A stretch of 64,000 bases of DNA from Cyanodermella asteris (lineage: Eukaryota; Ascomycota; Lecanoromycetes; Ostropales; Stictidaceae): positions 124,001 through 188,000 of the forward strand of contig UYJD01000004.1 of assembly GCA_900618795.1 (NCBI GenBank), given 5' to 3'. Of this stretch, positions 22,664-34,852 are shown piece by piece. Position 1 is the first letter of the stretch. Each line of letters begins with the position of its first letter. A model generated the notes under the pieces. It made no database searches. It was not told where the DNA came from and saw only the letters and a program-made list of their open reading frames with translations. The position numbers were made by a program, and so were the translations under genes.

Positions 22664-24577
22664 GATGAATGCGTGCGACTGTCGTCGACTGATCCTGCGG
22701 TCTTGGTATGGTCGAAGGAGCTAAGGAGAATGGTAGTGTTGACGAAGCTGTTGTCGTGTGGCGAAATGCGGGCAGTCGATGACTTGTGACGATCTCAAAA
22801 AGTGGTGCTTGCAGTCAACGCCGATCAGAGCAGAGTGAGCTGGGCAAAAAGGGATGATGGTATGGTCTGTCAGGGCAATAATGACTGAGTAAGGTTGGAG
22901 GTCAGGCTGGAAGTCGTCGTGCTTGTTCCTGGCGTCGCTTGGATGACGTTCGTGGGGTCAGAACGTCGGCGGAAGAACCCGATCTCGCGGTTTATAATCC
23001 GACAAGCACGTTTCGCTGTGCACGTTGCCTGCACTTACTCTCAAATTTGAGAACTGGCCAGCGGCTTTGGCTTCGCAAGGGCGCTGAGGGTTGAGCTACA
23101 CTGGGCTGGCTTTGGTCGCTTGTGCATCAGCAGCATGCGATCGAGGCAGCCTGCGCAGGATCCTGCGGCCGCTTTCTATGAGCTGCCATCTCATTCCATT
23201 GGCACCTGTTCACTTTCTCATGTGGCCACCTACGATTTTCGGAACATGATGCTCCGGCCGTTTGCAACTCTTCAGGCTACTTCTCACACGGCAATGTCCT
23301 CATCGCCCATATCGACATGGCGTATATGACATTGTGGCAGCGCCAGCTGGGCTGCGTGCTAGATACATGGGAGCTAAGGAGAGGCAGGTTCAAGGCGAGC
23401 GGATAGATGTCGCTGTACGATTATCCTGCTACCTTCTTCGATTACGACTTCTGCAGGTATATCAGCAGGTGGTAGTAAAGGCATGTCTTCAGCTACTAGC
23501 AATGCTAGTAGGATACGGAGGCTCAAAAGTGTCAACGGACCTATTTAGGAATGTACGTGCTTAAGTGTCCCTTCAACACTTCTATCAGCCCACCACAGGT
23601 TGTCCGTCTGAGGGATTTGTGAAAGTGAGGTCACTCGGAAGTATGAGCAGGGCTAGCTACACACTTTATCTGAGCAGGTGTGATGGCATCTAGCGATCTG
23701 TCAGGGAATTATGCAAAGTCGGTCAGCAGACGAGCGTTCCGCTGGCCTTTCGCGACCTGCCAAATTATGCCTCTCACGATGCACGGGCTTCCAAATGGCA
23801 AGGAGGACCCTCCTCTTTTTCTCTGCTTTTTTCTTTCTCTTTTACGAGCTCCAAAAGATCGAGGGTTGGGGGTCACTGGACCGTATCCAGCATTTTGCAA
23901 GGGAATCTAACAGATACCATCACCGGATGAGTCTTGATTCGACAGAACACGACTTGCCTGGTCACGCCTCATGCAGCGCACGGACTATCAAGACGGTGAA
24001 GCTGCAGATGGCCAGCGTGTGCTCGCAAACAGGCTTACAAAACGTTCCCGAAAATGTTGAGGATGTCAAATCTACTAGTCTGCATTTGGACCTACTACAG
24101 CGAAGAGTTTAGAAAGCACCATTGTTTTACATTTCATTCCAGCCGAAGTGTTTGCTCAGTCGGTGGCGAGTTTCCGAGCCTGTTCTTTTTGAGTAAGCGG
24201 GACCCTGGCGGTGAGCTATTAGCGAAAACAGGTGTTCCGTAGATGTACTGATTACACTGAGCGGATGATCAGGAAAGTGGTCTCGTTGCCGGATTTCCCA
24301 TCAGCCGAGGACTTGCCTTGGACCTTTATGCAGTGGCGGGCAAGCAGGTACTGTCGTGGGAATCCCCGTTCTGTGGCCCTAAAAGTCGTGGGTCTGCGTC
24401 ATTTTAGAGATTTCGGGATGTGGTTACACACACAAAAATGGAAGGGGACGAGTTTCAGCAAGAGTATGTGAAAATCCATGTGTGGTATCTTCCAATATAT
24501 TCAATCCCGTCACGAAACACCCAACGCCTCGCTCACGATTGTAGACCAGGCAAATAAGGACCTATCAGAACTTTCAT
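22664..24577. other. 1.9-kb intergenic region, no gene seen
   Basis: Holds the DSK2 promoter and the 3' side of CCC2. A T-rich tract is at about 23810-23845. The ORFs on either strand are short and show no motif I recognise. Confidence 0.45.
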
Positions 24578-27500
24578 TTACACGTCATCGGCAAATCTCA
24601 CGGCCTTGCTACCCTTCCTCCCTCTCCCACCTCCACTCCTAAGAGGAACATAGTCGCCTCTATCAGCCTCCTCGCCTCGGCCCGGAATAAGCCTGCTTAT
24701 CCTCGAAAGGATACCTTCTCTTCTCGAAGCAGCAGCTTCAACGGGCACGTCGCCCATCTCCTCATCAAACTCTGCAACTTTCATAGCGCCCACATCCTCC
24801 ACGCCCAGCGCCTCCGGACTCAACCACGCAGGCCGCTTCCAGAGCTTGAGCAGCAGACTACTGCCCACGACGCTGACGCTGCTGGCCGCCATCGCCGCAC
24901 CCGCAGCCATAGGCGGCAACATCAGACCCGCCGGCAGCCCGAAGCCCATCGCGAACGGCAGACCAATGACATTGTATAAACACGCCCAGCCGAGATTCAA
25001 CTTGATGCGGTTGAAGATCGTCCTGGCGAGACAGAGCGCTGCGGGGACGTTGATCATGTCATCTGCGCGCATGAGGACAAGGTCGGCGGCTTCCATGGCG
25101 ACGTCCGTGCCGCTTGCGAGGGCGATACCGACGTCGGCGGAGGCAAGGGCAGGGGAGTCGTTGATGCCGTCGCCAACCATTGCAACTGTGTGGCCTTGAG
25201 CTTTGAGTTCTTGGATAATTTCGCGTTTTGATGAGGGTGAGATGGAGCCGTGGACTTGATCGTCGGGGATTCCAACGGCAGATGCGATCGACAGGGCGGT
25301 GGGGAGGGTGTCGCCAGTTACGAGGGAGGAGGTGATGCCCATGCGACGTAGGGCAGTGATGGCGGCGCGAGAGGTAGGTTTGAGAGTGTCGGCGAGGGAG
25401 AGAGTGCCGGTATATTTGCCATCGATGGCAACGTGAATCTGAGTAGTGCCGGCGGGGAGCTTGGCAGCCGGCTTTGATGATGTAGAGGCTGTCGAAGACG
25501 CCAAATTGGGAGGTAGGGTAATGGCATTTGTTTCAAGGTAGGTCGCGTTGCCAACTAAGACGTTGTATCGACGGCGGTCACTCGAAGTCGGCTCCACGTA
25601 TGCCGAAATTCCCTGGCCAACGCTTGCTTGAAAATCTCCGATCGAGCCCTCGACCATTCCGTCACTGCTGATGCCCAATTCTGTTCGTGCGCCGGCCACA
25701 ATAGCTTTTCCAACGGGATGCTCGCTGCCCATCTCGGCGAGAGCCACAAGAGACCACCAAAGTCGCTTTGCGGACCCAGACCATGCATCGATAAGATCAA
25801 CTTGAGCAATAGACATCTTTCCGAAGGTCAGAGTACCGGTTTTGTCGAAAACAATATGTGTAATTCGTGTAGCAGTCTCCAATGCTGCACCACCCTTGTA
25901 CAAGACGCCCATCTGAGCGCCAACACCGGTACCGACCATGACAGCAGTCGGGGTGCTAAGACCCAGTGCGCAAGGACAAGCGAAGACAATGACTGAGATA
26001 CACAGCTTCATGCAGACCATTATACGGCCACCGCTTTCAGGCTTGAGGAAGATCTCAGGTGGGTGCGCGAGAACATGGCTAAGGATTAGCCAAGTGTAGA
26101 AGGTCAGCAGTCCTAGACCCAGGATTGTTGGCACGAACCAGCCGGCGACAACATCCGCCATGCGCTGGATAGGAGCACGGCTTGTCTGCGCCTCTTGGAC
26201 AAGCTTGACAATTTGAGATAGCTGGGTGTCGCGACCGGCTCGAGTGACCTTGAAGTCGAGTCTACCAGCGCCATTGACAGTGCCAGCCATCAGCAAGCTG
26301 TTTTTGAACTTGTTGATTGGCACGGCTTCGCCAGTAACCATCGATTCGTCCACGTAAGACTGACCTCGAAGAACAGTCCCGTCGGCTGGAACCTTGTCCC
26401 CTGGACGAAGGACACAGATGTCCCCTACCTGCAGAAGCTCGGTAGGAACGACTTTTTCCTCGGCTGCTTGGCTTGAAGGAGCGGCGCCGGACTTCTCGTC
26501 CTGGCTGTCCCATTGCTCTGCGGCCTTCTCGGCGGCGATCGGGTCTGAATAGATGGTAGCCATCGAAGGTGCCAGAGACATCAGATTGGACAGAGCCTTC
26601 GAGGTCTGACCCTTTGCCCGATTCTCCAACCATCGCCCCAGACTGATGAACGTTATCAGCATGGTGCTGGTGTCGAAAACAGTGCTTGGTCTAGTGTGTT
26701 TTGAGTCGAAGAATGACACAAGCATGGCGCCGCAACTGAAGAAGAATGCAGCGCTTGTACCCATGGTAACAAGCACATCCATAGTAGGCGACCTGTGCTT
26801 CAGACTTTTATAGGATGAGATGTAGAACTTCTTCCCGATGCCAAATTGAACGGGTATCGTCAAAAGCAATGCCAGCACATCGCCTAGCCAGAGGCCTGTG
26901 ATCAGCTCAATGGAGCCGAAGTCAAGTGGCTTGATGTACATGGGAAATATCATGGTGATGAAAAAGACAGGAATGGCGAAGGATACTGAGACTTTGAAGT
27001 CGCGGTACCACTGCTGAATCTCCTTGGTCTTGGCCAGAGACTCGAGCTGAGCTGAGTTGTCTTCTGATTCGGACAGTAGCGCATTGTAGCCGAGGCTTTC
27101 GATGTGTTCAACCAGTGCCCGTAGACCAAGCTGAGTGGAGTTGTGTGCGATGTTGGCACGCGATGTGGACAGGCTGATGTCACAGGACGTTACACCTGGT
27201 AGGTCCAGTATTGACTGCCGAAGGGAATCTGCCGATGCCTGATCCTGATGAAGACCAAATATCCTCAAGGAAGAGGTTGTCGTCCCTTTCGCAGCTTCCA
27301 CGACACCGGTGGTGGACGAAACAACCTTGGCATCAAACCCGCGTTCGTCTATGATTTCCACAATCCTGTCAGTCGAGAGCTTTGCAGTGTCGTGAATGAT
27401 GACGGCCCGTTCTGCCAGCAGACTGATGTTGAACTGGTTCACACCATCCAGGTTCTTGAAACCACCTTCCACGGCCGAGGTGCATGCACCACAAGTCATC

Positions 27501-28111
27501 CCCTCGATGGAGACTGTCGTCGTTGAAAGAATGTCCGCCTTGCTTGACATCCTCTGGTGGCCTCTCCCAGACGCAGGTGTAGCTGCCATAGTCTCCAGGA
27601 CCTTCGCATCGAATCCCCGATCCTCAATTATTTCGGCTATCTGTTCGGGCGATATCGTCTCTGGATCATGTTCGACCACTGCTCTTTCGGACAACAACGA
27701 GACGCTGAAGGACGTCACGCCCGGCACGTCCTTGAAGCCGCCTTCGACAGCACTCGTGCAGGCGCCACAAGTCATGCCTTCGACGGAAAGTGTTGTTGTG
27801 ACCATCTTCGGCCCTGCGCCGCTTGCGACCTCTGCAGCGCTGTCATTCGTCGACTGCGATTTCGTGTCCACCACTTCCGCCTCGAAACCTCGGTCTTCGA
27901 TGGTTTCTGCTATCTGCTGCGGAGTGACGATGGATGGATCGTGGATAATGACGGCCCGTTCGGTCATGAGGCTCACTGTCGCGCTTCCAACTCCTGCCAT
28001 GTTCTTGAATCCGCCTTCGACGGCCGCCGTGCAGGCGCCGCATGTCATTCCGCCAACCTTTACCGTAGTCGTCGCCATGTGCGCAGTCGTTGCATTGCTG
28101 GAAGAAGACAT
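24578..28111 (-). CDS. CCC2: copper-transporting P1B-type ATPase
   Basis: Single exon, 1177 aa. Three N-terminal heavy-metal-binding domains carry GMTCGAC, with CxxC pairs at 24/27, 115/118 and 207/210. A fourth domain-like segment at about 280-350 (LRIFGLHQDQ, ISLSTSRANIAHN) lacks the cysteines. The membrane and catalytic core follows: the copper-selective CPC in transmembrane helix 6 is at 712-714, DKTGT has phosphorylated Asp756, SEHP lies in the nucleotide-binding domain, and GDGINDSPA is at 980-988. Ccc2/ATP7 pumps cytosolic Cu(I) into the late Golgi to load multicopper oxidases. The acidic and basic C-terminal tail (about 1100-1177) is cytosolic. An internal ATG at codon 12 is an alternative start. 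Confidence 0.95.
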   Translation of the reverse strand: MSSSSNATTAHMATTTVKVGGMTCGACTAAVEGGFKNMAGVGSATVSLMTERAVIIHDPSIVTPQQIAETIEDRGFEAEVVDTKSQSTNDSAAEVASGAGPKMVTTTLSVEGMTCGACTSAVEGGFKDVPGVTSFSVSLLSERAVVEHDPETISPEQIAEIIEDRGFDAKVLETMAATPASGRGHQRMSSKADILSTTTVSIEGMTCGACTSAVEGGFKNLDGVNQFNISLLAERAVIIHDTAKLSTDRIVEIIDERGFDAKVVSSTTGVVEAAKGTTTSSLRIFGLHQDQASADSLRQSILDLPGVTSCDISLSTSRANIAHNSTQLGLRALVEHIESLGYNALLSESEDNSAQLESLAKTKEIQQWYRDFKVSVSFAIPVFFITMIFPMYIKPLDFGSIELITGLWLGDVLALLLTIPVQFGIGKKFYISSYKSLKHRSPTMDVLVTMGTSAAFFFSCGAMLVSFFDSKHTRPSTVFDTSTMLITFISLGRWLENRAKGQTSKALSNLMSLAPSMATIYSDPIAAEKAAEQWDSQDEKSGAAPSSQAAEEKVVPTELLQVGDICVLRPGDKVPADGTVLRGQSYVDESMVTGEAVPINKFKNSLLMAGTVNGAGRLDFKVTRAGRDTQLSQIVKLVQEAQTSRAPIQRMADVVAGWFVPTILGLGLLTFYTWLILSHVLAHPPEIFLKPESGGRIMVCMKLCISVIVFACPCALGLSTPTAVMVGTGVGAQMGVLYKGGAALETATRITHIVFDKTGTLTFGKMSIAQVDLIDAWSGSAKRLWWSLVALAEMGSEHPVGKAIVAGARTELGISSDGMVEGSIGDFQASVGQGISAYVEPTSSDRRRYNVLVGNATYLETNAITLPPNLASSTASTSSKPAAKLPAGTTQIHVAIDGKYTGTLSLADTLKPTSRAAITALRRMGITSSLVTGDTLPTALSIASAVGIPDDQVHGSISPSSKREIIQELKAQGHTVAMVGDGINDSPALASADVGIALASGTDVAMEAADLVLMRADDMINVPAALCLARTIFNRIKLNLGWACLYNVIGLPFAMGFGLPAGLMLPPMAAGAAMAASSVSVVGSSLLLKLWKRPAWLSPEALGVEDVGAMKVAEFDEEMGDVPVEAAASRREGILSRISRLIPGRGEEADRGDYVPLRSGGGRGRKGSKAVRFADDV

Positions 28112-29792
28112 GACGAACAGCAGCGCTACCAGCGCGGTGTATAGCCTAGTCTTTCAGACGCCAGATGGCCCGGCCAGCTCGGTCGTATAAACCTCGGCGG
28201 GCGTCAGCTGGAGTTTGTCAGCGGACAAAGCGACCACAGTAGTCACCAACGGCTCGAGGCGTGTCGCATCGCTTCGGAATAGCACGAGAACGAGTCGCAA
28301 ATCGGCGACAGCTATGCAGAAGAGGGAGATGGAAGCGGGGACTGATGGGAGCGAGCGGCGAGAGTAATGCAGAGGGAGGCCAGTCGGTCTAGGGAAGAAT
28401 GAAGCTAATATTGGGGGGTCCAAGGCTTAAGACGAGGCCGAGTTGGGATTGGCGGCGTCCCACTGCAGAAAGGGCCGGCACGACGACGAAAACGAAACGA
28501 AACAGCTACCGTCGCCGTTCACTCGACCCATAGTTCATGCCCACCCTTCCACGTTAATGCAACCTTGGCCCATGAAGTCGATGAATTGTGACAGCATGTC
28601 AGCATCAATACTCTCTTTCTCGTCTCTTCTTGACGCTTTGTCCTTGTTGTCTGCCACCGACGACGACGCCTGGTGCGCGCTTTGCTTACGAACCGCACAG
28701 CATCCGTCAGCACATTCGTGGGCACATGAGACGTCGGATCCTGTTCAGTCACTGTTGTCGGGCCAAGATGATCCTGGACCCTGGTATGGTGGAACCGGGG
28801 TCTTGGCCAGGGTCTGATGGTGCAGAATAGTGGCGCCGAATTCACACCCTACGGCTGATTCATGAAAGTTTATATTGTTTTGGCTTGTCCCCTCGGCACA
28901 AAACGTACTTAGCTTGCAAGATCTGCAACAGACGATGTGGCAATATCAACGAGAAAGACGCCATCTCTACTAAATGTGTCTGGGTTTAATTAGCCACGTT
29001 ATGATTGGCGGAGAGAGTGCACCGTGACCAAGCTAAGACGTGCACGACCACTGACTAATCGATAAGCCTGTACAGGTGTTAGATCGTGGTTGAAGCCATT
29101 CAGACTACTGAGACGAGCAATACCGACCAATTACAAGGTGGCCAATTAACCCTAGACAGCTTGAGTATCTCAGTTCGTCCCCAACTTCCAGCTCCTGAAT
29201 GGGTGGTCATCCTCATATTTCCCCTATGTTGGACAAAAAGGAATAACATAGCCATCAGTGTCGTCACGCCGCGTCTGGCTTCACGACCAATGGCTTTCGG
29301 TCCTGAGGTCCTATTGTCTGAGTCGATACATATGACTATGTCCTAAGAAAGTCTCGGTGAATGTCAATTCGCGGCTTTGGCCTCGGCATCTCCTGCGGAA
29401 GACCGAGAGTCCGACCTTGATGGATACCTGCCAGCAATGAATGCACAACATTGTACTTATATTATGCTTGATCATGAGCAAAGCCTTGTGGCAACGGCAT
29501 CATGTTACATCAGAGTTGCCCTGTTGCAGTGACTTATGAACGCTCTATCAATAACTGTCAAGATTCTTGCTGGTCGGCTGATTATCGATCTCACCGAGGC
29601 CCGTGCACATCAAGACACAAATACAATTTCACGAGATCCTAGAATGTTTTCAAATGATGGTAGGCTAGTCTTGAATCCTTCGCATTTGCGTCACGGTGCT
29701 GGGAAACAACTTCTCGTAGGAAGAAGAAAAACCCCCCCCCCAAGGTATAGACTGCAACTTGCTGTCTCTTACAAGACAGGTCCCGGCACAGA
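28112..29792. other. intergenic, no gene seen
   Basis: Holds the CCC2 promoter and the 3' side of the methionine aminopeptidase gene. A run of ten C is at 29732-29741. No supported gene. Confidence 0.45.
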
Positions 29793-31240
29793 TCAATAGT
29801 CGCTTCCACGACTCAAGATCTCCTTGTGCGTTTCGCGCTGAATGAACGTATGTTCGAACTGCGCCGAATACGATCCTTTGATGTCCGTAAGTGGTCCGTA
29901 TTCTTGGACAATACCATTCGAAACCAGGCAATTCATCCCAGCCAGGTATCGATCCACACCCAGACGATCGACATAGCGGCGACAAAATGGAATCGTGCCA
30001 AAGTTCTCTCTGATGGTCTTATGCAAACGCTTGGCAGACGCCAGCGACACCGGCATACTGAGTGGACGGTCCTCGTTGAGCGAGTATCCGTACACCCCGA
30101 CATCGTCGACCACAGAGCCGCGTCCAGTGGAGCCAAAGGTTTCGATAGCAAACACCTCTCCCTCTTCCATCTTAGTCTGATCAGAATTCTTCACGAATGG
30201 GATGGATTTTCCACCATGAATGTGGTTCTGAACAATATTGTGACCGGTGATGTTCCGCACCGGCCTGACGCGATATGTCTTGCCGCCAATCTCCACTTCA
30301 TAGCTCTCCATCGTCTCTTGGATTGCAGCACTGACATCGCTAATGCGAACGTCGATGCCGGCAGTTCTGATGCCGGTGTTGGTCGCATCTTTGACGGCCG
30401 CAAGCAGATTGTCATATGTCGGGTCGAAGGCGACGGTGAACGCGCTGTCCACTATCCATCCGTCGATGTGGACGCCAAAGTCAACAGTGACGACATCGCT
30501 CTGCTTGATTGTGGCCACCTTCTGGCCTGGATTCGGTGTATAATGCGCGACCTCGTGGTTGATGCAAACGCCAGTCGGAAATCCCATGCCAGACTTGCGG
30601 CACGCGCCAGGATCCAAGCCAGTGTTACCTAGCAAGGCCCTGACGCCGTCCTCAACGCCTTCGGCAATGTCCAGTGTCGTTTTGCCTGGTTTGATGACAT
30701 TCTCTTGCGCCCACTGGCGAACTTGACGATGGATCTCAGCGGCTTTGCGGTAGTCTCGGAGAAACCCTTCATCCTCCCAGTAAACTTGGCGGTCGTTGGC
30801 TCGACTCTCCAGCGCCGTCGTTCGCGCTGTGGTGTTGTCAAGTGCGCCTTTGTAGCTTTGGAGCTCGCCTGCCGGAAAGTCTCCTTTCGGGAACAGCTCA
30901 TCTAGTGGGATTCTCGGTGGCGAGGACTGTTTGGCAGGGCCCTTGGCCTTCTTCTTGTTCCGCCTCTTGCGTTTCTTTTTTCCATTGCCGGTCTCGACCG
31001 ACGCTGCACCCTGGTCTACTTGATCACCGTCACCGTCTCCATCATCATCACTATCACTGTCTCCCAAGCAGTCGTCGCCATGGCGAGATAACTGTGAACC
31101 GCGGGGCTGTCCGCCTGCACCATTCGAAATGCTGGAGCTTGCGGGGTGGCCTAATGAGGTCAGCAGGTCTAGTAGACTCTGGACGCGGGCTACTTACCTT
31201 GGTGCCCCTCGTGTTCGCCTTGAGGTGTCTTGGAACCCAT
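29793..31240 (-). CDS. MAP2: methionine aminopeptidase 2
   Basis: Exon 1 is 31240-31198 ([14 protein letters not shown]). A 47-nt intron (GTAAGT...CATTAG, phase 1) is followed by exon 2, 31150-29793, giving 466 aa. The N-terminus has an Asp/Ser-rich stretch and a polybasic Lys/Arg block at about 72-84, typical of eukaryotic MetAP2 and used for ribosome association. The dinuclear-metal site residues are in place: HYTPN with His217, DFGVH with Asp238, IVDSAF with Asp249, [20 protein letters not shown] and AQFEHTFI. The enzyme removes initiator methionine from nascent chains. A long 5' frame without ATG shows that the true start lies upstream of the intron, which the exon 1 splice confirms. Confidence 0.95.
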
Positions 31241-32410
31241 TGCGCCATCAACGGAGCGGAAGTTTTCTGTTTGGATCTACCTTGGGCAGGGTGCAGGAAG
31301 GAGAAGTGGATTGCAAACTTCTGGTGGGCGGATGGTGGTAGCGCATGCCAAGCGGAGCCCAGTCAGGGAGCTTCGTCCAATGCTTCACGTAGGTATCCTC
31401 AACCACCACACTCACGACATAGGAACCTGCTTTTGGACACGGAGCTGAACTTCAATCCGAAGATTGTCGAACTTCTTAGACGCATGCTGACACCAAATGG
31501 ACACAAGTCTCGTGTTGGCCTGGTCAGAATCGACATCCACCGTGTCTCAAATAAACCAGACATGCCTTTGCGGCTCCGCGAGGCCGGTAGGTACCTTACT
31601 TTCTCTTACTTCGTTCGACGTACCTGCATGTAGCGTGACGGTGATCCCTGATCTTCCCACGACGCGTCACTATGCATCTCTGCATTTGTTCGTTTACCAG
31701 ATTGACCGAAATGATCCTCAAGTTTCCCCGCCTAGGCTGGGAAAGCGGCTATTGAGATCTCCCATGGTCCATCTCCGAGAGAGCCGAGTCTGTTGATACC
31801 CATTTCTGTGTCCTGTTATTTTATCTCTTCTCGCCGTTGCCCGGGATGCGACTTGGGCATCTGTAGCTTGTCGCCGAGACATCCCACGCCACCATCTGGA
31901 CATTGGACGATGCCCCCGGAAATTGGGTCCAGCGACCTGCGTCTTCACACCACGTGAGGTCACACATTCCTGAGTTTACGAGGAGCAATTTGTCATGGAC
32001 CGCAGTCATCACACCAAATCTTTACTTTAGATCGCATGGCCAGGTCAGCTCCTGTGTCTTACACGTTGCTAGGGGCTCGTTCTATGACGGGAGCACAGCA
32101 TGCATCGATTTTTATATAAGCTCAACGTGGCGTGTGGAGCGCTCTCTTTCCAAATTTGACTCCAGCTTGACACAATGACACGTGTCGCATCCCTTTCGAT
32201 CCAATTGCATACTGATTTCTAGAACTTCGGCAACCTCAAACACGCAGGCCAGGCAACGGACTCGATCCGACAACGACATTTGCTTCCAGTCTATACTTAG
32301 GACAAGGCAGTTCCCCGTGTCTACTTTGGCTCTCCATCGACCTAGTAAACGATTTGGCGTTGCAGTTGAGTGTCGAAGCAACAAGGGTTGGTGCGGCAGT
32401 TCAAGGCGCT
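31241..32410. other. divergent intergenic region
   Basis: Holds the upstream regions of the divergent methionine aminopeptidase and BYS1-like genes. No supported gene. Confidence 0.5.
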
Positions 32411-33283
32411 ATGTATTCCCGGCAAGGATCCCCTCCCCTACTGCATTTCTTTGTGGCGCTGATTTACTCCCAGATTATTTCGTCTTCTCCGGTGTCTACT
32501 GATGGTAACTTGAACACAGCAGCAGCAATTTTATCGACCCCGATATCGGAACTACGAGAGTCGTCAGCATCAGCAGCCGCTGCCACGGTGGTCAACAACT
32601 GTGCATTTCCTGTTTATCTCTGGGAAGTTGCAGACACAGCTGGTCCCTGTGAGACCATTTCACCCCGCGGAGGCGACTATACCCACCAGTATCAACAGCG
32701 TGCATCAGGCGGCATCTCTCTCAAGATATCAAGAACCAACACACTTGGTGGCCGCATTTCACAGCTTGAATACACTTTGGTGCCCTCTGGACCATATCAG
32801 GGAATCTTCTGGGATCTGAGCCATGTCAATGGCCAACCTTTTGACGACGATGGAGAGGAGATAGTACCACAACTTAGCAATGGCGGGCAGTCGTATGGCA
32901 CATGCCAGACTGTGAGCTGCCCGCAGGACGAGATCTGTCTGGAAGCCTATAACAAAAGTGATGACGACGAGGCCACGCACGAGTGTCCGATGGGCACGAG
33001 TTTGCTATACACGCTGTGTAATGCAGACAGTGATGGAGACGGGAATGGCACGAACACACAGCCGAGTACACCGATGAGTCCTGGGTCCGGTCCACCACTT
33101 CCTTCGCTATCTACCAGCCAGATTGGACCGACAACGGGTCAACCGGCTGGGATGTCATCTTTCCAAAACGAGCCGATGTTGAGCCCGATCGTGGTCACAA
33201 CTGTTGTGAGATGGACGACGACGACGACTGTGGCCGTCGCAGAAAGGGGCGAGGATGTTCGGGCGGGAGATTGCAAAGTTTGA
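32411..33283 (+). CDS. BYS1/antigenic thaumatin-like secreted protein
   Basis: Single exon, 290 aa from the ATG at 32411. The frame is open upstream, but this start gives a signal peptide (MYSRQGSPPLLHFFVALIYS). The mature domain has the pattern of BYS1-like proteins of filamentous fungi: VVNNCAFPVYLWEVAD, a GPCETI turn, LEYTLVPSGPYQGIFWDLSHV, then a cysteine-rich end (GTCQTVSCPQDEICLEAY, HECPMGTSL, LCNAD). The domain resembles a small thaumatin-like beta sandwich. The last 80 residues are Ser/Thr/Pro-rich and probably disordered or O-glycosylated. It is expected outside the cell; the function of the family is poorly defined. Confidence 0.85.
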   Translation: MYSRQGSPPLLHFFVALIYSQIISSSPVSTDGNLNTAAAILSTPISELRESSASAAAATVVNNCAFPVYLWEVADTAGPCETISPRGGDYTHQYQQRASGGISLKISRTNTLGGRISQLEYTLVPSGPYQGIFWDLSHVNGQPFDDDGEEIVPQLSNGGQSYGTCQTVSCPQDEICLEAYNKSDDDEATHECPMGTSLLYTLCNADSDGDGNGTNTQPSTPMSPGSGPPLPSLSTSQIGPTTGQPAGMSSFQNEPMLSPIVVTTVVRWTTTTTVAVAERGEDVRAGDCKV

Positions 33284-33812
33284 AAGGCGCGTACCGTTGG
33301 AGCAGACTATGGAGAGGTATAATGAGACATGAAAGGCATGCATGCGACGACTTTGACGGGCTCTAACGAGACTTCTGAAACAGCAAGACATAGGCTAGAA
33401 CTTTTCGACAACAGATGGGCGATAAATGGCATGGAGTGAGCGAAGGTGAATTTTGGCAGCAGACGATCATCTCATGGCACTGGGTGGGATATGGAAAATC
33501 GTGTAGTGAAATAAGTTGGCATGGATACCATAATGTTCAATTCGCTACGGCTTTGCTTGCTGCAGACCATCAATCGACACCTGAGATCGGATTTGCCGGA
33601 CCTCAAGGTGAATGCTCCAAAGTCGTGATGTATACGCTGGTCTAGAAACCCCTTCGAATAGGTGCTAGAGTACTTCCCAGCGTCCCTCTGAGGTGACGTA
33701 CGCGAATCGCTATGCGCATTCGTCGGCTAACCATTTGCTCTCATGCTTTCGATAGTAGTGATCGAAGCAACAGTCAGGAGCGGTCAACGTGTACGTGCAC
33801 CACGACTTTCGA
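33284..33812. other. intergenic, no gene seen
   Basis: Convergent 3' region between the BYS1-like and DUF6594 genes. Nothing recognised. Confidence 0.5.
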
Positions 33813-34852
33813 TCACCCGCCTTGACCTGGAAGTGCACTACCAATGAACACGACTTCCACCGCAGCGAACGTCGCCGCAGCCATATAAATCTCCTTCATC
33901 GTAGCCTTGGTGAAAGTCGCCAAGCACAAGCAAAACACAGCCGTAAACCCGATCGTCATACCGATCCTCGTCTGCGTAAATTGGACCGCATACAAGGCGT
34001 ATATCGCCAGAGCAGGACACAATGAAGCTATGACCGTAGCGAGTACCCGACCCGCAACGCGACAAAACTGAACGAACGTCGACTCGTCCGTATCGTGCAC
34101 TCGTCCGCTCTCGAGGTCAATGTACTTGGGGTCCTTTCGCGGGGGTCTCCATCGGTAGTACCAATGGACGAGTTTCGGATTCAGCCATTTCGGGATTGCG
34201 GACTTGTCGTCGGAACCGCTGTCGATGGTGACAAAGTCTTTCGAGTAGGCCTTGTCCCAGGTTTCGAGCTCGCCGCCTTTCAGGAAGAGGTTTCCTTCCT
34301 TCTCGCCTACCAGCCAGTCTCGCAGGGTCTTCAAGTTGTGCTCGTCTGGTTTTCGAAGCTTTTCGATATTGCAGAGCTGGTGCAGAACGTCGTCTACAAC
34401 AGTCAGTTTCCAAACGACTTGCCACGGTTCATCCATGATTTCATACTGTACTCGCGAAGCTTGGGTCGTATCTTCTCCTGCAAGAGTTGCCGCTGGTCAC
34501 TGCTGGATCGATGGAGCTCATAAAAGTCCTCTGACAGATTCCGCGTTTCGGGGTCTTCTGAATCGTTGGCTTCTTCTACACACTCTTTGTATTGTTCCTC
34601 GAGGTCCATCAGTTCGGCTTGTAAACTCAGCAGGTTTAGCGCGTTCAGTGTTCCAAATCGTCGAACGATGGCCACTTCGCTGTATGCGCCCATCAGTTGC
34701 GCCAGCCTCGGATACCCCTTCGTCGTCCATGTCTGGCGTTCTTGCGGTGCAGCTGTCGTCGACGTTCTGGCCTCAGACTCGCTGGCTATGTTGTTCATTT
34801 CCATTCCCTGGCCTGGGTGAGTTTGGTGGATGCAGGCCACAATAACAGACAT
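33813..34852 (-). CDS. DUF6594 domain membrane protein
   Basis: Exon 1 is 34852-34447. A 53-nt intron (GTATGA, CTGAC branch, TGTAG, phase 1) is followed by exon 2, 34393-33813, giving 328 aa. The splice creates LREYNDVLHQLCNIEKL, which fits the family consensus, whereas the unspliced frame stops at once. The N-terminal half shows KGYPRLAQLMGAYSEVAIVRRFG and LNLLSLQAELMDLEEQ, the signature opening of DUF6594. The C-terminus has three hydrophobic helices (ATVIASLCPALAIYALYAV, IGMTIGFTAVFCLCLATF and a last one ending VVFIGSAL). The family is abundant in Pezizomycotina and has no established function. An internal ATG at 34804 is an alternative start. Confidence 0.9.

Noticed and set aside
27396-28190. 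264-aa plus-strand ORF
   Set aside because: It is antisense to the CCC2 metal-binding domains, and its repeats mirror the repeated GMTCGAC coding sequence.
31065-31067. Start of methionine aminopeptidase 2 at this codon
   Set aside because: The codon is TTG. A better ATG start lies upstream across a 47-nt intron and gives the typical N-terminus.
29826-31633. Two plus-strand ORFs of about 265 aa
   Set aside because: The first and the 5' half of the second are antisense to methionine aminopeptidase 2, and neither has motifs.
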